A stretch of DNA of 13,068 bases from an uncultured Collinsella sp. (lineage in GTDB: Bacteria; Actinomycetota; Coriobacteriia; Coriobacteriales; Coriobacteriaceae): NCBI GenBank assembly GCA_958446785.1, contig CAUCXP010000021.1:1-13068 (forward strand), in the 5' to 3' direction. Below the pieces are notes generated by a model that saw only the letters and a list, made by a program, of their open reading frames with translations, made no database searches and was not told where the DNA came from. Position numbers and translations under genes: made by a program. This document shows positions 1 through 6,941 of this stretch, piece after piece (positions within the stretch are counted from its first letter, which is position 1; each line of letters starts with the position of its first letter).

Positions 1-86
1 AGCGTGCGACGGCGTACGTCGGGCTCGATAAAATGGGCTCCAGAGGTTTTGTCATTGCGCTTGGGGGTCGTGAACAAGGCGGCCAT
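1..86 (-). CDS. N-terminal fragment of an unidentified protein, cut by the window edge
   Basis: Read on the minus strand, an ATG at 86-84 opens a frame that runs uninterrupted for 28 codons to the window edge. The peptide begins MAALFTTPKRNDKTSGAHF and continues IEPDVRRRT. A purine-rich GGGAG sits five bases upstream of this ATG. Two further in-frame ATGs at 98 and 104 are possible but have poorer spacing. The frame starts after the terminator of the upstream purine permease gene, so it probably has its own promoter in 87-222, where I see no convincing -35/-10 pair. I do not recognise the family. The support is the start context, the absence of stops and the otherwise empty space. Confidence 0.5.
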   Translation of the reverse strand, partial: MAALFTTPKRNDKTSGAHFIEPDVRRRT

Positions 87-222
87 GGTTACTCCCATCC
101 TCATAGGGCCTATGCGATTACGCTCAGCATATCTGCAGGATGTAGCCGGCGGTAGTGCCGTTTGGAGGGCAAAATGTCCAAAACTTGGGAAGCAATACAT
201 CACGCGTCCGTGCGTTGCCTGG

Positions 223-267
223 CTTTAAAAGAAAAGCGCGGAGCCGCTCGATGCGACTCCGCGCTTT
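223..267 (-). terminator. Rho-independent terminator of the NCS2 permease gene
   Basis: Two perfectly complementary 11-base arms (AAAGCGCGGAG at 233-243 and CTCCGCGCTTT at 257-267) enclose a 13-base loop. On the minus strand the stem is followed by a T-rich run (TTTTCTTTTAAA). It begins 26 bases past the permease stop codon, so it is well placed to end that transcript. Confidence 0.85.
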
Positions 268-293
268 GGTGTTTGGTATTGCGAATCTTGCGC

Positions 294-1604
294 CTACGCC
301 ACGAAGAAGTAGACGAGGAAGGCGAGGGCTGCGATCCACATGAGCGGCTTGATCTTGGAGGCCTCGCCCTTAAAGAGCGCGACGACCACGTAGGCGATAA
401 AGCCCAGACCGATGCCGGCAGAGATGGAGTAGGTGAAGGGCACGCCGGCGACAATCATGAACGCCGGGAAGCCCTGCGACACGTCGGACCAGTCGATCTC
501 GGAGGCCTCGCTCATCATGAGGTAGCCGACGTAGACCAGGGCACCGCAAGTGGCGGCGCTGGAAACGACGGAGACGACGGGGGAGAAAAACGCAGCGAGG
601 ATAAACAGCACGCCGGTTGTGACGGAGGTGAGACCCGTGCGGCCACCGTCGGCAGCGCCAGAGGTGGACTCGACGAAGGTGGTGATGGAGGAGACGCCCA
701 TGAAACCGCCCACGGCAGCGGCGGCGGAGTCGACGATCAAGATCTCCTTGATGTTCTCGACGTTGCCGTCGTCGGTGAGGAACTCGCCCTGCTTGGCCAC
801 GGCCATCGCAGTGCCCATGGTGTCGAAGAAGTCACTCATGAGCAGCGAGAACGAGATGACGAGGAGCGCGGGGTCGGTAAGGACCTTGACGATGGCGGGC
901 ACGCCGCCGGCGTCGGCGATGGGGCCGCCGATGCTCGAGAAGTCGAGCGGGGCGATGATACCGGTCGGAGCCTGGGTCACACCCAGGGGGATACCAGCGA
1001 TAACGGCGACGATGATGCCGATGAGCAGCGAGCCCGGCACGTTACGAGAAGCCAGAGCGACCGTCACGATGATGGAGATAATGCCGACGATAAAGGTGGG
1101 GGAGGTGATGTCGCCCAGACCGACGAGCGTACCGGCGCCAGCGGTGATGATACCGGCGTCGCACAGGCCGATCATGGCGATGAACAGGCCCAGACCCACC
1201 GAGATGGCGTGACGCAGGACAACCGGGATGGCGTCCATGATGGCCTCGCGCAGGCCACAGAGCACGAGCAGCAAGATGACGACGCCCTCAAGGAAGATGA
1301 CGCTCATGGCCACGTGCCAGTCACCGCCGCAGACGGTAGTGGTGATTCCAGCGATCATCGCGTTGACGCCTAAGCCCGACGCGCAGGCGAGCGGGCGGTT
1401 GGCGAAGATGCCCATGCAGATGGTCATGATGCCGGCGCCCAGGCAGGTGGCGCAGGCGAGCGCTCCCGCATCGATGCCGGCGCCCGAGAGCACTGCGGGG
1501 TTGACGGCGATGATGTAGGCCATCGCCAGGAATGTTGTCAGTCCAGCGCGAAGTTCGGTCCCGATTGTGGACTTGCGCTCACTGACGTGAAAAAGTTCGT
1601 CCAT
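294..1604 (-). CDS. NCS2/AzgA-type purine (hypoxanthine/guanine/adenine) permease
   Basis: This is a 436-residue polytopic membrane protein of the nucleobase:cation symporter-2 family, AzgA/PbuG branch, which imports purine bases using the proton gradient. The sequence shows many hydrophobic segments from about residue 22 to 434. Family motifs are visible: the early loop ASGLGVNA (75-82, corresponding to the usual GMGLNA), DFFDTMGT (258-265), the QGEFLTDDGN loop (272-281) and SITTFVESTSGAADGGRTGL (306-325), which is the AzgA signature. The start at 1604 is preferred over an upstream in-frame ATG at 1661 because AAGGAAAGG lies just ahead of it and because homologues begin with a short soluble stretch before the first helix. 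It is divergent from the deformylase-like gene and has its own terminator. The exact base transported cannot be told from sequence alone. No purine riboswitch is apparent in its short leader. Confidence 0.93.
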   Translation of the reverse strand: MDELFHVSERKSTIGTELRAGLTTFLAMAYIIAVNPAVLSGAGIDAGALACATCLGAGIMTICMGIFANRPLACASGLGVNAMIAGITTTVCGGDWHVAMSVIFLEGVVILLLVLCGLREAIMDAIPVVLRHAISVGLGLFIAMIGLCDAGIITAGAGTLVGLGDITSPTFIVGIISIIVTVALASRNVPGSLLIGIIVAVIAGIPLGVTQAPTGIIAPLDFSSIGGPIADAGGVPAIVKVLTDPALLVISFSLLMSDFFDTMGTAMAVAKQGEFLTDDGNVENIKEILIVDSAAAAVGGFMGVSSITTFVESTSGAADGGRTGLTSVTTGVLFILAAFFSPVVSVVSSAATCGALVYVGYLMMSEASEIDWSDVSQGFPAFMIVAGVPFTYSISAGIGLGFIAYVVVALFKGEASKIKPLMWIAALAFLVYFFVA

Positions 1605-1659
1605 GCATACCCTTTCCTTGTTCGGCCCCGAGTTTAGGCCGATTGACACGAACGCTCCC

Positions 1660-1665
1660 ACTATA
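1660..1665 (-). promoter_or_regulatory. Candidate -10 box for the purine permease
   Basis: TATAGT is read on the minus strand about 55 bases upstream of the permease ATG. No good -35 hexamer is found at 16-18 bases, so this is a weak prediction based on position and one hexamer. Confidence 0.3.
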
Positions 1666-1758
1666 GCCCCTTTACGACGCTGTTGTTCCTCGCATGTTGA
1701 TGTTCGGCGCTTTGTGGCAGACGGACGGTATTTTTCGCATGAAAATGTATGGGTACCG

Positions 1759-1764
1759 TATACT
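1759..1764 (+). promoter_or_regulatory. Candidate -10 box for the deformylase-like gene
   Basis: TATACT lies 33 bases ahead of the ATG at 1798, giving a plausible short 5' leader that contains the GGAGG ribosome site. The upstream TTCGCA-like -35 is at a non-ideal distance of 19 bases, so only the -10 is reasonably supported. Confidence 0.4.
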
Positions 1765-1797
1765 TAAGCGGTTACAACGACCCCTATGGAGGAACGT

Positions 1798-2217
1798 ATG
1801 ATTAAAGAGCTTTGCCACGACGAGGCTATCCTGTCCCAGCGTTGCGAGGTTGCGACTGTCGAGGACGAGTCGGTCGCACAGGACCTGATTGATACCATCA
1901 AGTCGCTCGACGATGCCGGCTGCCTTGCCGCTAACCAGATTGGCGTTACCAAGAAGGTCTGCGTCTATCTGGACGACGCCGGCGAGCCCCACGTGCTCTA
2001 CAATCCCCGTCTGGTGTTTGGCCTGGGCGCCAGCAAGATGGAGGAGAGCTGCCTGACGCACGAGGAGGTCACCAAGTCTACGCGCTATATCAAGTGCAAG
2101 GTTGCCTTTGACCAGATCGTCGACGGCAAGATGCGCGAGCGCAAGCAGGACTTTGTGGGCTTCGAGGCTCAAATGATTCAGCATATGATTGACCACTGTC
2201 TAGGAAAGTTGGTTTAA
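1798..2217 (+). CDS. Peptide deformylase-like protein lacking the catalytic glutamate
   Basis: The 139-residue product aligns by eye to the short peptide deformylases, metalloenzymes that remove the formyl group from nascent N-terminal methionine. Motif 1 is AGCLAANQ (40-47) with its Gln47 kept. Motif 2 is ESCLT (83-87) in place of EGCLS, with the metal-ligand Cys85 kept. Motif 3 is QHMIDH (128-133), where both metal-binding histidines (129, 133) are kept but the general-base Glu of HExxH is Met130. The codon is ATG, two changes away from GAG, so a single sequencing error is unlikely. The start was set at 1798 rather than 1786 because GGAGG is placed six bases ahead and because the paralogue in this window also starts MIK. 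It may bind metal and peptide but is unlikely to be an efficient deformylase. It lies divergent from the purine permease and upstream of the bile salt hydrolase, in its own transcription unit. Confidence 0.85.
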   Translation: MIKELCHDEAILSQRCEVATVEDESVAQDLIDTIKSLDDAGCLAANQIGVTKKVCVYLDDAGEPHVLYNPRLVFGLGASKMEESCLTHEEVTKSTRYIKCKVAFDQIVDGKMRERKQDFVGFEAQMIQHMIDHCLGKLV

Positions 2218-2320
2218 AGCGCCGGTGCACCGCACCTTGGCGTTCAATCGTCGCTTACGTACCGTTAGTACGCTGCGCTCCTCTTTCACGCCAATCTGCG
2301 GCACCTCGACACTTTAAACC
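2211..2320. repeat. 110-bp palindromic element overlapping the deformylase-like stop codon
   Basis: The outer arms GGTTTAAAG (2211-2219) and CTTTAAACC (2312-2320) are perfectly complementary. Pairing continues imperfectly inward (GTGC, CGCA and TTGGCGT blocks) through about 33 bases per arm. An inner hairpin CGTAC/GTACG (2258-2272) sits inside. The two C/A mismatches near the outer end become G·U pairs if the minus strand is transcribed. The element includes the last codons and TAA of the preceding gene. It resembles a REP/MITE-type intergenic repeat, but other copies cannot be seen here. Confidence 0.55.
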
Positions 2321-2379
2321 GACCTGTTCGGTTATTTCCGGTCGAGTGATTTGATCGGGGATTGAACCTGTGCTTTTGT

Positions 2380-2420
2380 CCCGGGCGTGACATTGTTGTC
2401 ATGTCCGGGCTTTTGTGTTT
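2380..2420 (+). terminator. Rho-independent terminator upstream of the bile salt hydrolase gene
   Basis: A 13-base-pair stem runs CCCGGGCGTGACA (2380-2392) against TGTCATGTCCGGG (2397-2409), including two G·T pairs, with the tetraloop TTGT. It is followed by CTTTTGTGTTT. It lies 163 bases after the deformylase-like stop and 58 bases before the next start, so it separates the two genes. A smaller AACCGA/TCGGTT hairpin at 2317-2333 lies just upstream. Confidence 0.75.
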
Positions 2421-2477
2421 AGCGCCTATTTGTTTGGAGACAATGAAATTAGCAAGAACGTAAAGCTAGGAGGCGCT

Positions 2478-3443
2478 ATGTGTACGAGCATTCGATTTAC
2501 CGATAATTCCGGCCACATGTATCTGGGCCGCAACCTCGACTGGAGCTTTGACTACGGCCAACAGGTTCGCGTGATGCCGCGCGGGTTTCACATTCCGTAT
2601 TCGTTTATCGACGATGCGTCGGCGGCACACGCGGTGATCGGTATGTGCATCGATTACAAGAACTATCCCATGTTTTTCGACTGCGGTAACGATGCAGGTC
2701 TGGCTGTGGCGGGACTCAACTTTCCCGGCTATGCCGAGTATGCCGAGGGTCCGGTTGACGGCAAGAACAATATCGCGGCCTATGAGTTTCCCCTGTGGGT
2801 GGCAGCGACGTTCTCGACGGTCGATGAGGTCGAGGCTGCGCTGCGCGATACGGTGATTGTCGCCAAATCTGCAGGAGAGGGGCTGGGCGTGTCGCTGCTC
2901 CATTGGATTATCGGCGACAGCCAGCGTAGCATCGTGGTCGAGATGATGGCTGACGGCCTGCATGTATACGACGATCCGGTCGACACCCTTGCCAATCAGC
3001 CCACCTTCCCGTGGCACATGGAAAACCTGCGCACCTATATCACGGCCACCAGCGATTTTCCGCAGACGGCGACATGGCGTGGCGCCGAGCTCAAGCCCTA
3101 TGGCGCGGGTGCCGGCATGCGCGGTATTCCGGGTGACTGCTATTCGCCGAGCCGTTTTGTAAAGGCGGCGTACCTCAATGCCAATTACCCGCAAAAGGAG
3201 AGCGAGACCGAAAACGTCGTCCGCATGTTCCGTTCACTCGAGGGCGTGGTGATGATTGAGGGAGCGTCCAGGATGGGCGATGGCAAGTTCGAGAAGACCA
3301 TCTATACCGGATGCTTTAGCGCGCGCACGGGCAATTATTACTACGCGATGTATGGGGATCCGTCGATTCGCTACGTGAGTCTGATGGATGCCGAGGGCGC
3401 GAGCCCCGATAGGCTCGTGGTTCCCGAGCCGCGTCGTTCGTAG
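2478..3443 (+). CDS. bsh: Choloylglycine/bile salt hydrolase
   Basis: The 321-residue product belongs to the Ntn-hydrolase choloylglycine hydrolase family, which cleaves the amide bond of glycine- or taurine-conjugated bile salts. Usual length is about 315-340. The start at 2478 is fixed by AGGAGG four bases upstream and by Cys2 following Met1, since removal of Met exposes the nucleophilic cysteine. Family active-site residues are visible: Cys2, Arg18 and Asp21 in LGRNLDW, Asn81 in GLNFPG, Asn173 in ANQP, and the arginine of PSRFVKAAY. Asn at the position-82 equivalent favours bile salt hydrolase over penicillin V acylase, which commonly has Tyr there. There is no signal peptide, as expected for a cytoplasmic enzyme. 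A strong terminator precedes it and a hairpin follows it, so it is probably monocistronic. Preference for taurine or glycine conjugates cannot be read from this. Confidence 0.93.
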   Translation: MCTSIRFTDNSGHMYLGRNLDWSFDYGQQVRVMPRGFHIPYSFIDDASAAHAVIGMCIDYKNYPMFFDCGNDAGLAVAGLNFPGYAEYAEGPVDGKNNIAAYEFPLWVAATFSTVDEVEAALRDTVIVAKSAGEGLGVSLLHWIIGDSQRSIVVEMMADGLHVYDDPVDTLANQPTFPWHMENLRTYITATSDFPQTATWRGAELKPYGAGAGMRGIPGDCYSPSRFVKAAYLNANYPQKESETENVVRMFRSLEGVVMIEGASRMGDGKFEKTIYTGCFSARTGNYYYAMYGDPSIRYVSLMDAEGASPDRLVVPEPRRS

Positions 3444-3466
3444 CCGATAGCTTTACTGCAATGCAA

Positions 3467-3502
3467 AGCGGCCCTGCATCTCCTGTGAGGTGCAGGGCCG
3501 CT
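3467..3502. terminator. Hairpin between convergent bile salt hydrolase and kup genes
   Basis: A 16-base-pair stem (arms 3467-3482 and 3487-3502, one T·G pair) with tetraloop CTGT starts 24 bases after the hydrolase stop and ends 21 bases from the kup stop. The T-run is short on the minus strand (CTTTGC) and absent on the plus strand. Terminator function for both convergent genes is inferred mainly from stem strength and position. Confidence 0.65.
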
Positions 3503-3522
3503 GTCGTCGATGCGCGACGTCG

Positions 3523-5772
3523 CTAGAAGTTGGCGTCGTTGAGTTGTTCGCTCTCGAGGCCGTCGAGCTGTTGCTGTTCGGGCGTATCGGCGACGCTCTC
3601 GAGCAACTCGGTGGGGTCGACGTTCATGTTCCTGCCGGCTTCGTTGCCGTTGACCAGGTCGTCCGAGAAGATGTCGACTTCCATTTCCTCGGCTTCCTCG
3701 ATTTGGACCTCGAGTGGCACCTGGGTGCGTACGAGCTTGACTGCTGGACGCATGCGGGCAAAGAGCGGTACGTACTCGATGATGATGGCCGAGTTCTCGA
3801 GACCATACCAACGTGCCGGGCTTCCGCAGGCGCGGCGGACGGCGTACTTGATGGCCATGACGCGATGGTCGTTGCGGTTGATGTCCGTTTCGGGGGCAAG
3901 CATCTTGCGCAGCATACAAAAACGGAAGTCGCCCACGTTGCCGCGTGTCTCGTAGATGGAGTAGGTGTGATGCTGCGGCGGCAACTCACCCGAGGCCATC
4001 AGGTCGCCAACGATCTGGCGCAGGTAGGCGTTGATGCGCTGATTGACCTTAAAGCCCAGGTCCAAGCGCACGCGGAACAGGAAGTCCGTGCCAAAGGTCT
4101 CAACGGAATACTCGTGCGTATAGGGCTCGTCGGTAACGTGCACGTTGATGAACCAATATGCCTTAGCACGCTTGGGGTGCTTGTCCAGGATGGAATAGAG
4201 CACGTCGCGGTCGAGCGTGAGCGGGTCGGGGCTGTTGGTGAGAAATACCAGATTGTCAGCGAGCACGGGGTAGGTCTCGTCGTTGCGCAGGCGGCCGAGC
4301 TGGTCAATGTACTTGGAGACGGGCAGCAGGATCGTCTGCGTGCGCTCGATGGCGGTGCCGCGGCGCCACACGTACATAAGGCCAAACAGCAGCGAGGCCA
4401 AGAAGATCATCACATAGCCACCGTCAAAGAACATGGTGAGGCACGAAGCGAAGAAGCACAGCTCAATGGCACCAAAGAGCAGGGCGAAGACGCAGGCGCC
4501 CAGCTTGTGTTTGAGGATGCCGGCGATGTAGCTCGTCAAAAGCGTCGTGGTCATGAGCATGGTCACGGTAATGGCGAGGCCGTAGGCGCTCTCCATGCGC
4601 TCGGAGTTTTGGAACAACAGCACGATGAAGATACAGCCGACCCACATGATGTTGTTGACGAGCGGAATATAGAGTTGGCCCTTGGTGTCGCTGGGGTAGT
4701 GGATGCGCAGATGCGGCATAAGGTTGAGACGGGTTGCCTCGGATACCAGCGAGAACGAGCCGGTGATGAGCGCCTGCGAGGCGATGATGGCCGCTACGGC
4801 CGAAAGCACGATGGCAAAGGGGCGCAGGGGCTCGGGAAGCATCATATAGAACGGGTTGACGATATCCATCGCGAGCATCTGGGGATTAGAGTTGTTGGCG
4901 AGCAGCCAAGCGCCCTGACCCAGATAGTTAAGGATGAGGGCTGCCTTTACGAACGGCCAGGATGCGTAAATGTTGGCCTTGCCCACGTGACCCATGTCCG
5001 AGTAGAGCGCCTCGGCACCGGTTGTCGACAGGAAGACAAAGCCGAGCACCATAATGCCCGAATGGTTGATGGGCGAGAACAGGAACATGATGCCGCGGAT
5101 GGGGTTGAGCGCACGTAGGATGGACAGGTTGCCGAGCATGTTGAACAGGCCGGCGCCTGCCAAGAACAGGAACCATAGTGTCATGAGCGGGCCGAACAGC
5201 TTGCCGATCGACGAGGTGCCGGCGCGCTGCATGGCAAACAGGCCGCAGATAATGATGATGGTGATGATGATGACGTTGGTCTGGCCGTCACCCAAAAGCG
5301 CATGGCCCCACTCGATAGTGCGCAAGCCCTCGATGGCCGTGGTAACCGTGACGGCGGGGGTGAGGATGCCGTCGGCGAGCAGCGCCGCGCCGCCGATCAT
5401 GGCGGGAAGGATCAGCCACGGCGCCACTTTGCGCACCAAACTAAACAGGGCGAAGATGCCGCCCTCGTTGTGGTTGTCGGCCTTCATGGCGATAACCACG
5501 TACTTGACCGTGGTCACGAGCGTCATGGTCCAGATGACAAGCGAAAGCGCTCCCAAGATCATGTCTTCGCTGACGGTACCGATGCCGCCGTTGTTGGCGA
5601 CGATTGATTTCATGGTGTACATGGGGCTCGTGCCGATGTCGCCATAGACGACGCCGAGCGTTACGAGCAGCATGCCAGCGGAGAGGGGAATGGCTCCGTG
5701 CCCGCCCTGCCCATGCTGGCCTTGGAGGTTTGCCTCCAGTTTGGTGTGTGCCACGTGGACTCCCTTAGACAT
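3523..5772 (-). CDS. kup: Kup/HAK/KT-family potassium uptake transporter
   Basis: The 749-residue product is a Kup-type potassium:proton symporter. The family signature GVVYGDIGTSPMY lies at residues 40-52 in the first membrane segment. About a dozen hydrophobic segments extend to roughly residue 470, followed by the usual long cytoplasmic C-terminal domain. It is longer than the common 620-680 residues because of a soluble N-terminal stretch and an unusually acidic tail (IEEAEEMEVDIF onward). Two starts are possible: ATG at 5772 with GAGG four bases ahead, or GTG at 5754 with the better-spaced AAGGGAG, which would remove six residues. It is convergent with the bile salt hydrolase and downstream of the EamA gene, separated from it by a palindrome and a candidate promoter. 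No c-di-AMP riboswitch-like fold is evident in the short leader. Confidence 0.95.
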   Translation of the reverse strand: MSKGVHVAHTKLEANLQGQHGQGGHGAIPLSAGMLLVTLGVVYGDIGTSPMYTMKSIVANNGGIGTVSEDMILGALSLVIWTMTLVTTVKYVVIAMKADNHNEGGIFALFSLVRKVAPWLILPAMIGGAALLADGILTPAVTVTTAIEGLRTIEWGHALLGDGQTNVIIITIIIICGLFAMQRAGTSSIGKLFGPLMTLWFLFLAGAGLFNMLGNLSILRALNPIRGIMFLFSPINHSGIMVLGFVFLSTTGAEALYSDMGHVGKANIYASWPFVKAALILNYLGQGAWLLANNSNPQMLAMDIVNPFYMMLPEPLRPFAIVLSAVAAIIASQALITGSFSLVSEATRLNLMPHLRIHYPSDTKGQLYIPLVNNIMWVGCIFIVLLFQNSERMESAYGLAITVTMLMTTTLLTSYIAGILKHKLGACVFALLFGAIELCFFASCLTMFFDGGYVMIFLASLLFGLMYVWRRGTAIERTQTILLPVSKYIDQLGRLRNDETYPVLADNLVFLTNSPDPLTLDRDVLYSILDKHPKRAKAYWFINVHVTDEPYTHEYSVETFGTDFLFRVRLDLGFKVNQRINAYLRQIVGDLMASGELPPQHHTYSIYETRGNVGDFRFCMLRKMLAPETDINRNDHRVMAIKYAVRRACGSPARWYGLENSAIIIEYVPLFARMRPAVKLVRTQVPLEVQIEEAEEMEVDIFSDDLVNGNEAGRNMNVDPTELLESVADTPEQQQLDGLESEQLNDANF

Positions 5773-5809
5773 CTGGCCTCTGCCAAGGGCAGTAGACCTT
5801 TATGCCATC

Positions 5810-5837
5810 TTTATACATATAAGAGCAGTTTGGCACA
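5810..5837 (-). promoter_or_regulatory. kup: Candidate kup promoter
   Basis: On the minus strand TGTGCC (5837-5832) and TATAAA (5815-5810) are separated by 16 bases. They lie 38-65 bases upstream of the kup ATG. The -10 is good and the -35 weak. The 24-bp palindrome ends 16 bases upstream of the -35. Confidence 0.4.
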
Positions 5838-5853
5838 TTGGTTAGTTTTAGAC

Positions 5854-5877
5854 AATAATCCCCAGCTGGGGATTATT
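5854..5877. terminator. 24-bp perfect palindrome: EamA terminator or kup operator
   Basis: The arms AATAATCCCC and GGGGATTATT flank the self-complementary centre AGCT, giving perfect dyad symmetry over 24 bases. As RNA it forms a 10-bp stem with a 4-base loop, 34 bases beyond the EamA stop codon, with A/T-rich outer ends as in bidirectional terminators. Equally, perfect DNA symmetry just upstream of the kup -35 would suit a dimeric regulator. The sequence alone does not decide. Confidence 0.55.
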
Positions 5878-5911
5878 CATATACGCATGTAGCATTTCAG
5901 AGCAGGGGCTA

Positions 5912-6823
5912 TTAAGCACGTGCTGTCTGGGCTATGCCAGCCTTGGCGCCTGCGCGTTTGCCGGCGAATTCGCAAAAGAGCGCGCCGCCGATGATAAGTG
6001 CGGCGCCCATCAGGCGGACCGGTGTTATGACTTCGCCCAAAAGGACGGCCGAGAACACGACGGCCGAAAGCGGCTCGAGGTAGCCGACGACCGCAACGGT
6101 CTGGACGGGCAGCTTGGCGACGGCACTAAAGTAGAGCAGGCAACCGATGCCGGTGTTGACGACGCCGAGCATGACGACGGCGCGCCAATCAATATTGGCG
6201 GCGACGCCGGCGGACAGGAACGAGGGGGCGCCCTGCGTGATGAGCGTGAGGACCAGCGCGGTCACAAAGGCGGCGCTCACCTGGAGCGCGGAGTTCTCGA
6301 GGCCCTCGATGTGCGGCGCGCCCTTGCTGGCGATGACCATCAGCGCATAGCAAAATGCCGAGGCGATGCCGCAAGCGATACCCGCAATGGGCATATTGCC
6401 GCCTAGACCTTGTGCCGCAATGAGAAAAGCACCGCAGGCGACGGCGATAAAGCCGGCGATTTTGCTGCCGGTCAGCTTTTCGCCAAAGATGAGCGGGGAG
6501 AGCGCCATGACGATGATGGGGCCGCAGTAGTACAGCAGCGAGGATACGCCGACGCCAATCGTCTGGTAGGCGCGGAACAGAAAAATCCAGCTGGCGCCCA
6601 GCGCGGCTCCCGAGAGGAGGAGGGCTGCGGCTTCGCGGGGGCGGGATGGCGCCTGCAGCTTATGGCGTTGGGTGACGGCGAGGATGATGACAAGCGAGAG
6701 TGCGCCCAAAAACGTGCGCAGTAGCACGATATCGGAGCTCGGCAGCGCAATGGCAGCGGCGATGATGCCGTTGGAGCCAAACAATAGCAATGCTGCTAAG
6801 TACGTAAACAGTCCGTTGTTCAT
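5912..6823 (-). CDS. EamA/DMT-superfamily transporter
   Basis: The 303-residue product has the size and about ten hydrophobic segments typical of the drug/metabolite transporter superfamily, with two EamA repeats (roughly residues 5-135 and 150-285). Typical features include an early conserved arginine in LLRTFLGAL after the first two helices, the GALLYY-like SSLLYYCGPI at the end of repeat 1, and GYLEPLSAVVFSAVLLGE in repeat 2. That last motif is a hallmark of this family. The start ATG is preceded by GAGGGGA at about nine bases. Substrates of this family range from amino acids to other metabolites and cannot be assigned here. It is divergent from the LysR gene with a 118-bp gap holding an inverted repeat, an arrangement in which the LysR protein often controls the neighbouring exporter. 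Confidence 0.9.
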   Translation of the reverse strand: MNNGLFTYLAALLLFGSNGIIAAAIALPSSDIVLLRTFLGALSLVIILAVTQRHKLQAPSRPREAAALLLSGAALGASWIFLFRAYQTIGVGVSSLLYYCGPIIVMALSPLIFGEKLTGSKIAGFIAVACGAFLIAAQGLGGNMPIAGIACGIASAFCYALMVIASKGAPHIEGLENSALQVSAAFVTALVLTLITQGAPSFLSAGVAANIDWRAVVMLGVVNTGIGCLLYFSAVAKLPVQTVAVVGYLEPLSAVVFSAVLLGEVITPVRLMGAALIIGGALFCEFAGKRAGAKAGIAQTARA

Positions 6824-6852
6824 GCGCTGAAATCCCCTCTATATCCGAGCAT

Positions 6853-6869
6853 GTTCACTATGGGTGAAC
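6853..6869. promoter_or_regulatory. Candidate LysR operator in the divergent DMT/LysR gap
   Basis: GTTCAC (6853-6858) and GTGAAC (6864-6869) form a perfect inverted repeat with a 5-base centre. T6855 and A6867 give the T-N11-A spacing expected of LysR-type binding boxes. It lies between the two divergent starts, next to the TATAAT at 6891 that probably serves the LysR gene. Assignment to this regulator is inferred from position. Confidence 0.55.
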
Positions 6870-6890
6870 TGGCTATAGAAGAAAAGCGAA

Positions 6891-6896
6891 TATAAT
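6891..6896 (+). promoter_or_regulatory. Candidate -10 box of the LysR gene
   Basis: A consensus TATAAT lies 46 bases ahead of the GTG start. The -35 region (around 6868-6874, ACTGGCT) is weak and touches the inverted repeat at 6853-6869, so a bound regulator could block or aid polymerase there. Confidence 0.5.
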
Positions 6897-6941
6897 TCAT
6901 AGATAACATGACAAAAGCTCATGCATAGGTGGAGGGGTGCC

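Noticed and set aside
162..1373. 403-residue plus-strand open frame opposite the purine permease
   Set aside because: It is the complement of a clear NCS2 permease. The product is a low-complexity His/Asp/Gly/Arg-rich string with no recognisable domain, as expected for a GC-rich shadow frame.
1605..1670. Possible purine riboswitch in the permease leader
   Set aside because: The leader downstream of the likely -10 is only about 50 bases, and the paired loops of the purine aptamer are not visible.
1672..2196. 174-residue minus-strand frame over the deformylase-like gene
   Set aside because: It lies antisense to a gene with clear family motifs and a good ribosome site, and has no plausible start context of its own.
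3490..5118. 542-residue plus-strand frame opposite kup
   Set aside because: It is a shadow of the Kup coding sequence and has no domain or ribosome site.
5773..5853. Possible c-di-AMP (ydaO/kuaA-type) riboswitch ahead of kup
   Set aside because: The leader is too short and lacks the conserved long structure of that class.
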